Source: Apoda limacodes (Eukaryota > Arthropoda > Insecta > Lepidoptera > Limacodidae). From it: a stretch of 64,000 bases of DNA. The stretch lies in assembly GCA_946406115.1 (NCBI GenBank), contig OX291547.1:13955001-14019000 (forward strand), given 5' to 3'. Shown here piece after piece: positions 55,500-64,000 of the stretch; positions within the stretch are counted from its first letter, which is position 1, and each line of letters starts with the position of its first letter. The position numbers and the translations under genes are program-made. The notes under the pieces were generated by a model. That model was not told the origin of the DNA, made no database searches, and saw only the letters and a list, made by a program, of their open reading frames with translations.

Positions 55500-55760
55500 T
55501 TTGGGTTCTCTGCTGGATACAAGCCTCCTCCTTCTTGCCGCATCTAGCTTCTACTGGCCACCACTTAAAGGGTCCCACATTTTACCATCTGTACGCAGCC
55601 TCCATGACACGTATGCTGTCAGTCCTTCGACAAATGTGACCAGCCCAGTACCACTTTTGCTAATTTTGCAAGCTATATCGGTGATTTTCATTTCTTCCTG
55701 ATGTTCTCATTTCGGATTCGATCTCTTCGACAAACTTCAAGCATAGCTCGTTCCATCACT
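55500..55760 (-). pseudogene. RTE-like LINE relic (C-terminal end of the reverse transcriptase ORF)
   Basis: On the minus strand a translation with several stops and shifts reads VMERAMLEVCRRDRIRN near 55700-55755, then a WSH[IL]-type segment. This resembles the conserved C-terminal region of RTE-type reverse transcriptase proteins (ERAMLGVSLRDRIRN...WAGHIAR, from memory). Broken and short. Confidence 0.5.
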
Positions 55761-56727
55761 AGCTGCGTTACTAAGAACGTATGGACTAGGCCCGCTGGAA
55801 TTTCTTACATTTCGGCAACAAGGAGGTCATGATAGGTAGGACGCTCTGGTTAGAAACCTGCCTGTCTTTAGACTGTGGTGTAGGGAACGAGACTGTATCC
55901 AAAGATAATTAAGTATTACTTCTTGTATTACTGATATGAGGATTTTGTTCGAATAAAACCTCGTTCGATTTATTTGTTTATTCAGTATAAGAATGATTAT
56001 GTTACCTCTTTACATTTTTAACACCTAAAGATTAAATACTAGGCCCATAACCTATAACTCGTATACTGGAAATAGGTAGTTTTTGTAGACTATACTCATT
56101 TAATGAGTTCTCAAGAGTTTCTGTCCCTTGCAAGTATTACTTGTTATTCTTTTTCCTTCATATTAATCTGAAGGCTAAACTACTATGATGCTTTAATCAC
56201 AAACTAGAATAACCCTGCGGTCTTACCCGCAGGAAACATATACCTGTGGAAATTTTCAAATGGGATAAGATATTCCTTGTCCTTTTCTGTCCCTACAAAA
56301 ACTAAACTAAAAATCAAGACATATGTATGCACTGTGACAATGACGTGCCAAAAAGGACCTCTTCCTCACTAAAATTGAGTGTTTTTAGCCATTCAGTACC
56401 TTTTTGTTTCAGTTCATATGGTTACATTCTACATACATATGAACAAACAAATTTGAAATATGTAAAAATATGAAAAAAAAAACTTTTTGTCTTAGTATAA
56501 ATAGATAGGAAACAAAACGACTCCATAAACTATAGTTTCACAAAGTAAATACTAGAAGTAAAAAACTGGTTGCCTGTAAAGTCGGTATACGGGCGAAAGT
56601 TTTACGTGACAATGATTTTATGTCTGTCTCTCTCGCTCTTAGGCGGGCGCGTGCCTCTCACTCGCTCTCATTGTGAGCGCATAACGTGAGCGGAGCGTAA
56701 CGCAGTTTCTTGAAGTGTCACCCGGCA
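55761..56727. other. Non-coding stretch
   Basis: No gene was recognised. A GC-richer piece at 56625-56705 ('gtctctctcgctcttaggcgggcgcgtgcc...') looks like a dispersed repeat end. Confidence 0.35.
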
Positions 56728-57241
56728 AACCAATTTATAAGACGTTGTCACGTCAAAAATAAGCTGTTGGTGCATAATACACGTCTACACAAAATAAGTA
56801 ACTCTTTTATGGGGCAAGGTATATACTTTTACAACAAAGTTACCAATAATATTCAAAAGCTATCAATAAGTAAATTTAAATCTTTTATCAAACAAGTACC
56901 TTGTAAAAAAGCATACTATAATATTTCAGACTATGTTAATGATAAAAATCCTTGGGACTGAAGATGCTCAATTACAGGATGCATAGGTAAACCAAATTAA
57001 AATGGAAATAATATAAAATTGTACAGCTAAAATTTTTTATTTAAAACATTGATTGTATTTTTAGTTTTTATGATTTTTTTAAAAGAGTAATTATCGAGTT
57101 TCTTGCCGGATTCTTCTCGGTAGAAATCAACAACATTGTGAACCGGATTTAAAAAATTAATTTTTCTTAACTTTGAGGATTCAAAAGTCATTGTAAAATC
57201 CTTATTTGAATAAAACATTTTGACTTTGACTTTGACTTTGT
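56728..57241 (+). mobile_element. Jockey-type LINE, 3' end
   Basis: The frame ending at 56961 encodes the last ~70 residues of a Jockey-like reverse transcriptase protein (NTRLHKISNSFMGQGIYFYNK, then KFKSF and KAYYNISDYVNDKNPWD). The 3' UTR follows and ends in a TTTGAC tandem tail (57217-57241), a 3' end type I associate with Jockey elements of Lepidoptera. The copy is 5'-truncated, with the coding remnant still open. Confidence 0.7.
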
Positions 57242-57639
57242 CTACATCCTATAGAAATATAATGACACTTGTATTTGCATTTTTAACTATAATGGTTTTA
57301 TTTGAATTATTTTTATTTTATTTTATTTGAATTGCATTTATTTTGTATTTAAAATTAGGTACATGCTGAAATGATGACTAAACACATATATATGAAATTT
57401 AGCTCAAACTGTTTAGTTTGTATTCCAATCGAAATCTAATAAAATGTCTAAGTAATAAAACTTCGTCTCTTTGTAGACTATGCCAATGTTGAATGCTGTC
57501 TTACTGCGGTTACTTTTCGCCAATCCCAACATAATAAGTTCTCGATGAATTCGCTGCCTCAAGCATTCTACTAGCAATAAGTGAGTAATAAATGTTTCGC
57601 TTCGAAGACCTGTAGCGGCCAAGTTACAAAGATTCATCC

Positions 57640-57900
57640 CCTATAGGGTTAAAATGGGGGTTTGGATTTGTAATAGAATTGGGCTAAAAAATGGCAATTG
57701 GGCTAAAAAATGGCAATTGGGCTAAAAAATGGCAATTGGGCTTGAGGTTAATTATAATAATTAATATTGACGTGTTTTACCGTCTTTTAGAATATCTCTA
57801 GAGGGCAAAAAACGGGTTAAAATTTGTATGAATTCAGATATTTTTGTAGGTAAAACTAATAAGGAGTTAAAAGCTTTTTTGTTTTTCAAAAGTTAGCGCG
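57640..57900 (+). repeat. Dispersed repeat copy with an internal 19-bp minisatellite
   Basis: The flanks ('gttaaaatgggggtttgg' and 'tctctagagggcaaaaaacgggttaaaatttgtatgaattc...caaaagtta') match the repeat at 26560-26850. Inside, AATTGGGCTAAAAAATGGC is repeated three times plus a partial unit at 57677-57742. The 26.6-kb copy lacks this array, so the expansion is specific to this copy. Confidence 0.7.
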
Positions 57901-58784
57901 GATAGCCGACAAAGTCGCGGCAATAAGCCATCCAACAAATAATCAACGTGCATTTTGCGTGCGTCTTATTATTGCGTATGTAGCGTAAACGGTTGTATAT
58001 TTGTTTTAAATTGTACTAGCTAGCCCGGTAGACGTTGTTCTGCCCTTTTGTTATAAAAAAGCGACATCTAGTGACGAGACAACAAGGCAAAATCATTAAA
58101 CTCATCTTTATGAAAAAAACACAAAGATATGCCATCATTCATGGTAATCGGTCTTTCGGCGTCAGAGCTATACATTTATACATATACCTACGTTAACATG
58201 CATTATTATGTATACAGACTACGTCTATATCTGTTTCGCTCATAATTTAGTTTTTTCTTTTAGCACCGAAAATAAACTTATTTCAGAGAATTTATACTGA
58301 GCGAGAGCAATAGGGATAATCCAAATTATCCTAAAATCTCCGAACAGCAGCCGTTGCACACAATATCAAGGCTCATATAAATGACTTCAATTTTAGATCG
58401 TTACTTCTTAATCCTGACTTGAATGTCGAGTAATTATTTCTTGGGCTTTTCTTGGCAAGCAGTTTTCTTTTATTAAAATTTCTCTCTTGGTAGAATGAAA
58501 CTCAGTTTGTAATGAATCCGCTGGATTTATTTAAAAGAAACAAAACCTTTTACTTCGAGTGAAAATGAAATAGTTTTCACCATGAAGTGGATTTATGTAA
58601 TTTATTTTCTTACTTTAGCATTACTTTAGGATTAATATGGACTTAATTTTATTATATGCCTTTTCGGCCCTGAACTCAAAAGGTGCCAACGGGGGCTCCG
58701 TTTATTACTAAGTCCGACCTTCGATGCGCTCTGTCATTTATGCCGCAGTTAGGTAGAAGATTAATATTTTTACAGAATAGTATG
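57901..58784. other. Non-coding stretch
   Basis: Bases 58015-58200 ('tactagctagcccggtagacgttgttctgccc...') look like the end of a dispersed lepidopteran element on the minus strand. Bases 58660-58720 ('ggccctgaactcaaaaggtgccaacgggggctccgttt') are a GGTTCCG-family remnant. No gene. Confidence 0.4.
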
Positions 58785-59776
58785 TGTCCCAGGGGCAAGG
58801 CTCTGTGCTCCTACGCTGTTTCTATTTCATATCAATGACATGTTGGACATCAACAACATGCATTGCTATGCAGATGACAGTACTGGAGACACTTATTACA
58901 CGGTTCGTGCAAACATCCCTCATTCCGCTGTGGAGAAAAACCGCGGAGAACTTGTGTCTCAAATCGAGACCACACTGTCCAAGGTCGCTGACTGGGGACG
59001 GGTAAACTTGGTTCCGATTCAACCCTACAAAGACGCAAGTGTGCGCGTTCACCGCTAAGAAAACCCCATTCACTGTAGTCCCATAATTCCAGAACACTCC
59101 CCTCTCCATCTCAAAGAGCATTGGGATCCTTGCTGTCGACATCTCCAGCGATGTTCAGTTCCGAGATCATTTACAAGATAAGGGAAACTGGCGTCCAAAA
59201 AACTTGGTGTACTCAACAGAGCGAAGCAGTACTTCACGTCGGGGCAAAGGTTGTTACTTTACAAGTCGCAAGTTCGGCCCCATATGGAGTACTGCTGCCA
59301 TCTCTGGGCGGGTGCACCCGGATACCAGCTTGGCCCTTTTGATTCGATTCAACGACGGGCTGTGAGAATTGTCGATAATTCCAAACTCACTTGCGGTATC
59401 GAGCCCTTAAGACTAAGTAGAGACTTTGCCTCCCTGTGTGTGTTCTACCGCTTGTACAATGGGTTGTGTTCTGAGGAATTGTTCGAACCACCACGGCTAC
59501 TTTCTACCATCGTACCGCTCGCGATCAGCAGGGAATTCATTCTCACACTTTAGAACCTAAATGGTCGCGTACAGTGCGGCTTCAGAGAAACTTCCTCCCG
59601 CGAACGCTTGGGTTTTAGAATCACTGCCAAGGTATTCTCTAAGGACTACAGTATAGGGTTCTTCAAGAAAGACGTTATTGGATTTTTGAAGGGTTGGCAA
59701 CGCGCGAGTGACCGCTTACCATCAAGCGGGCCGTATGCTAGTTTGCCACCTTAGTGGTATATATATAAAAAAAAAC
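58785..59776 (+). pseudogene. LINE, 5'-truncated copy (reverse transcriptase to 3' end)
   Basis: It begins within the reverse-transcriptase motif VPQGSVL...(P)TLF and matches 63083-64000 closely at the nucleotide level. A small deletion (58810, 'gtgctcctacg' for 'gtgctgtctcctacg'), single-base shifts and stops break the frame. It continues past the ORF end into a short 3' UTR (accttagtggtatatata) and an A-run at 59767-59776, so it shows the true 3' end of the family. No convincing target-site duplication was found. Confidence 0.85.
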
Positions 59777-60177
59777 CCTTCGAACTCGGAAAAAACTAAA
59801 ATATGGAGAAAAATTTACTTCACAACCTAAATGCATTTTCGAAATCATATCCAACGATAATCCAATAAAACCAACATTTTTTTTTCATTTCTAGGTTAAA
59901 TGTATGAAGAGCTACCCCTACAAAATTTGTAGGTTGACAAAAGACACATTTCTGCAAAATTTCATTCAAATCAACCCAAAGTCGGCGGAATTATAAAGCT
60001 GTGACATATGGACAAACGGCCGAACATGTCGAATTTATAAGGGTTCCATTTTTGCCATTTAGCTACGGAACCCTAAAAGCTGTAATACATACGATTACAA
60101 ACTTTAATCATACAACAATTATAGCAGGCTCTTTAGTAAAACAGCTTATAATAAAAACCAGTCACCAGCCAGCGCCC
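59777..60177. other. Non-coding stretch with a GGTTCCG-family remnant
   Basis: Bases 59930-60075 ('tgcaaaatttcattcaaatcaacccaaagtcggcgg ... gggttccatttttgcc...ctacggaaccct') resemble common lepidopteran dispersed repeat ends. No gene. Confidence 0.4.
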
Positions 60178-60834
60178 TTTCGCAGCTTAGTGCAAGCAGC
60201 ACCGGCTCGAAAGTTAGCGTGTAGTTGTTAAGGGCACCTACGGCCATCAACAGTAGCCATTAGTTAGAAAAAAAAAGTATATTTTGATAGGTAGAAAGTA
60301 AAAAAATTAATTTAATAAAGTAAAATTTAATTAAATGACCAACAAGGAACTGTCATGAGAACAAAAAATAATAAAGTACTTTAGACATGTAACTAATTGA
60401 AATTATCATCTAATTTCTAAGTGACTTTAAGTAAGTACATAAAATTAATAAAATTTCTTGATTTTTTCGAACGCAATTGAAAGCCACGTCTGAAATAGTT
60501 TTTAATAAATTTAAGACATCCTTTATGTCTTTACACAATAATAGGAATTAAACTGACGAATCTTATTCTATTAAAGTCACTTAGAAACGAGATGATAATT
60601 TGAATTAGTTACATTTCTAAAGTACTTTTTTTTTTCATGACTGTTCTTTGTTGGTAGTAAATATATTTTTTTTATGCTTGGCAGTGGAAAATGATAACAC
60701 TTTTTTTAAGTTTCTACCCATCAAAATATACTTTTTTTTTCTAACTAATGGTTACTGTTGATGGCCGCAGATACACTTAACAACTACACGCATACTAACT
60801 TTGGCGGCGGTGCTGCTTGCTCTAAGCTGCGAAA
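60178..60834. repeat. 657-bp inverted repeat (foldback structure)
   Basis: The left arm (60178-60420) and right arm (about 60580-60834) are reverse complements at high similarity. Matches include 'cggccatcaacagta(g/a)ccattagttag', 'aaaagtatattttgat(a/g)ggtagaaa', 'aaagtactttaga(c/a)atgtaacta' and 'tttctaagtgacttta'. One large indel lies in the AT-rich middle of the arms, and the loop is about 160 bp. No coding capacity. It could be a foldback/MITE-like element or a source of hairpin RNA. Confidence 0.8.
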
Positions 60835-61689
60835 AGTTAAAGCAATCAGCACAAGGGCAGAGGTAAAAACCTTAAGAGCTGGTGAAATACTGTAACCTAG
60901 TCGGTCACTTCTGCCTTATTTTTTGTTTAAATTTAATTTTAATTAATCATAACCTAAAAATTAACGATCTAGTTCAAAACAAATAACAATCTAAACGGTA
61001 ATAAACAAACCATAATAAATATGCATTTTAAGAACATATACTCGGATTTTTGTTTGTTATAAAGTAAACATATTTCTTAATTGCATTACTATTAAGTCGA
61101 CTGCAAACTGTAACTGAGGTTCCTAAACTACTTATTCAGTTAGCAGTGTAGCTATGTTAATTCAAAGAGAACAGTCACTGGTTAATTTGCGTCTTGTCAG
61201 AGAGGAACATCCCTTTCTTAGTTATTTAGTACTGGCTGCAGTAACTCTGTAAGTATATATAGTCTTTGCGAATAACAATCGGTTAAATTTTAATTTAAAA
61301 TAACTAGGTATTTTTAATGGGTTAACAAGAAAATTAAAAGCTTTTATATAAAAATGTCTCTTGACTTGTCACCCCGCTAAATCAAGCAGGAAAAGTACAA
61401 ACCGACCGGGCAAATCACAACTGTATTTTCAAAACACTATATATTAAAAAAAAATAACAAGATATCCTTTCCAAAAATATAAGCAACTTCCCCACAATCT
61501 TAGAGTATCCCAGGTTATATTTTTAAGCGAATGCCGTGGGTTAAATATAAATAGGAACGGAAATATAATTCCAAATAGGGTCGATCGTGGTATGCTTAGT
61601 AATAAATTATGTAGAAATGCTTTATGCTTCATTAGATATATGTGGATAATTTTCTTGATGGCGGTGCTTTTATGGTAGATTTTAACATG
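60835..61689. other. Non-coding stretch
   Basis: AT-rich, with nothing recognised. The 95-codon minus-strand frame at 61444-61731 lies in simple AT-rich sequence and lacks family features. Confidence 0.4.
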
Positions 61690-64000
61690 CGGTGGCCAAT
61701 AGTTCTTACGTTGACAATATTTCTCACTCAACTCATAATTTCCTATGGTCTCAGTGGATGCGCCTCTTGGCTCCTCGGACCACTGTCTCGTCCGGACTCA
61801 AGTGTCATGCACACAACCCGATCCTTCTGGGCCAACTAATTGGCGTCGTGTGTGGCACTATAAGTCGGCAGACTGGGATGGATTGCGAGAATTTTACGCA
61901 TCGTACCCGTGGAGGCAGATCTGCTTTAACTCAGAAGATCCTGACGTCTGCGCAGCCGCAGTCACTGAGACAATCCTTGCTGGTATGGAATGTTTCATTC
62001 CTAACCTGCGAGTAGCTGCCGGCGTCAAAAAACGACCGTGGTTTAATAGGTCTTGCAGAGAAGCTAAAATTCTTAAGCAAACTGCGTATGAGGCTTGGAC
62101 CACGGCTCGTAATAATAAGGATCCGAATATTTCTGAGTTAAAACGCAAATTAAATGCTGCCTCGAGGTCCAGTAAGAAAGCAACTGCCAGAGCAAAATTC
62201 CAATTCATCGGCAAAATAGGTGGGCGACTTGCGAGCTATCCTTCTGGGAGTCGTGCTTTCTGGTCGCTTGCCAAAGCTGCCGAAGGGAACTTCTGCCAGT
62301 CGTCGTTACCACCACTGCGAAAGACCGATGGTGACTTGGCCCATAGTGCTAAAGAGAAAGCCGATCTACTGGGCAGTCTCTTTGCCTCGAACTCGAATAT
62401 GAACGATGAAGGCGCTGTACCACCTACTATACCGTGGTGCGGTAAGACCATGCCGGAAATCTCCATAACGCAGCGGGAGGTCAGGCGGGCGTTGCTCTCT
62501 CTAGACGTTCATAAGTCGAGTGGGCCAGACGGTATACCAGCAGTGGTGCTTAAGCAGTGTGCTCCTGAGTTATGTCCTGTACTGACGCGCCTCTTCGCGC
62601 TTTCCTACCACACTAGGCAATTTCCGTCTTCATGGAAGACTGCGAATGTGCACCCGGTGCCCAAAAAGGGCGATAGATCAGATCCATCGAATTACAGGCC
62701 TATCGCTATTACCTCTCTCCTCTCTAAGGTGATGGAGCGTGTGATCAACACACAGCTTCTAAGATACCTAGAAGTACACGATCTGGTCAGTGACCGTCAA
62801 TATGGCTTTCGCCACGGTCGCTCGACTGGTGACCTTCTAGTGTATCTCACACACCGATGGGCACTAGCCATTGAGAGTCAGGGGGAGGCATTGGCATGTA
62901 GCCTGGACATAGCGAAGGCGTTCGATCGGGTCTGGCACCGCGGTCTTCTATCGAAGTTGCCATCTTACGGAGTGCCCGAGGGTTTGTACAAATGGGTGGC
63001 TAGCTTTTTGTCCGGCAGACGCATACGAACCGTAGTTGACGGTAGTTGCTCTGATAGCATGGACATTAATGCTGGTGTCCCGCAAGGCTCTGTGCTGTCT
63101 CCTACGCTGTTTCTACTGCATATCAATGACATGTTGGACATCAACAACATACATTGCTATGCAGATGACAGTACTGGAGACGCTTTTTACACGGGTCGTG
63201 CAAACATCCCTCGTTCCGTTGTGGAGGAAAACCGCGGAGAACTTGTGTCTCAAATCGAGACCACACTGTCCCAGGTCTCTGATTGGGGACGGGTAAACTT
63301 GGTCCGATTCAACCCTACAAAGACACAAGTGTGCGCGTTCACCGCTAAGAAAACTCCATTCACTGTAATCCCACAATTCCAGAACACTCCCCTCTCCATC
63401 TCCAAGAGCATTGGGATCCTTGGTGTCGACATCTCCAGCGATGTTCAGTTCCGAGATCATTTACAAGATAAGGTGAAGCTGGCGTCCAAAAAACTTGGTG
63501 TACTCAACAGAGCGAAGCAGTACTTCACGTCGGGGCAAAGGTTGTTACTTTACAAGTCGCAGGTTCGGCCCCATATGGAGTACTGCTGCCATCTCTGGGC
63601 AGGTGCACCCGGATACCAGCTTGGCCCTTTTGACTCGGTTCAACGACGGGCTGTGAGAATTGTCGACGATTCCAAACTCACTTGCGGTATCGAGCCCTTA
63701 AGTCTGAGGAGAGACTTTGCCTCACTGTGTGTGTTCTACCGCTTGTACAATGGGTTGTGTTCTGAGGAATTGTTCGAAATGATGCCCACGGCTACTTTCT
63801 ACCATCGCACCGCTCGCCATCGGCAGGGAATTCATTCTCACACTTTAGAACCTAAATGGTCGCGTACAGTGCGGTTTCAGAGAATCTTCCTCCCGCGAAC
63901 GCTTAAGTTGTGGAATGAGCTCCCTGCCAAGGTTTTCTGCAAGGACTACAGTATGGAGTTCTTCAAGAAAGAAGTTATTAGATTTCTGAAGGGTCGGCAA
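61690..64000 (+). CDS. Non-LTR retrotransposon ORF2 (endonuclease C-end, reverse transcriptase), runs off the window
   Basis: A Jockey/CR1-group LINE polyprotein. The endonuclease C-terminal part starts near 61690. A frame change near 61745 (with a stop in the main frame) breaks it, so this copy is 5'-truncated or damaged there. From about 61748 the frame is open to the last base (roughly 750 codons). It shows endonuclease GSSDHCLV (~61770), then RT motifs SSGPDGIPAVVLK (~62520), NYRPIAITSLLSK, QYGFRHGRST, LDIAKAFDRVWH (~62905), AGVPQGSVLSPTLF (~63070) and the catalytic YADD (63158-63169). The C-terminal region (HMEYCCHLWAG, LPRTLKLWNELPAKVF) is also intact. The stop and 3' UTR should lie just beyond the window. 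Confidence 0.9.

Noticed and set aside
58822..59142. Minus-strand 106- and 115-codon frames in the LINE copies (58822-59142, 63113-63460)
   Set aside because: Antisense shadows of the reverse-transcriptase coding strand, recurring in both copies.
1..64000. CRISPR arrays, bacterial operons or rRNA genes
   Set aside because: No regularly spaced identical repeats with unique spacers and no rRNA-like sequence. Composition, introns and repeats are those of an insect nuclear genome. The ATGA overlaps occur only within the Polinton.

Overview
The window looks like intergenic or intronic DNA of a lepidopteran (moth or butterfly). It is AT-rich and strewn with repeat types I associate from memory with that order: tRNA-headed SINEs, Helitron-like pieces, the GGGTTCCGTA...CTTGGCCG family, and LINE tails with TTTGAC repeats. 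I could not support any host protein-coding exon.

The centrepiece is a complete Polinton/Maverick (adintovirus-like) element at 30213-46395 (16,183 bp). It is flanked by a perfect 6-bp target-site duplication (GTTAAG) and bounded by two 2,224-bp terminal inverted repeats (TIRs) that are nearly identical. All core genes are open: protein-primed family B DNA polymerase, DDE integrase with a C-terminal chromodomain, packaging ATPase, adenain-type cysteine protease, double-jelly-roll major capsid protein, penton-like minor capsid protein, a pX/pVI-like basic protein, and several small conserved proteins. The genes between the protease and the ATPase sit on the minus strand and are packed like a virus, with ATGA overlaps. 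Each TIR carries an identical small spliced gene with a two-codon first exon; its intron holds a SINE, and its product has a PCNA-binding-like motif beside a basic nuclear-localisation-like stretch. The polymerase seems to start from a separate 5' exon, and a small gene just inside the opposite TIR resembles that exon, with a TATA box at the same spacing.

Left of the element, 7038-18018 is a tandem duplication (about 5.3 and 5.7 kb). The first 3.25 kb of the two units look identical, while the rest differ by roughly 3% plus indels. The unit carries a GC-rich block and a TATA promoter-like segment but no recognisable protein gene, and older duplications are layered beneath it. A 35-bp-armed MITE splits a 40-bp minisatellite at 3.9-4.26 kb.

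Right of the element lie dispersed repeats, a Jockey-type LINE 3' end, an RTE-like relic, a 657-bp inverted repeat (60178-60834), and two copies of one young LINE family. The second copy has an open endonuclease/reverse-transcriptase frame that runs off the window edge.
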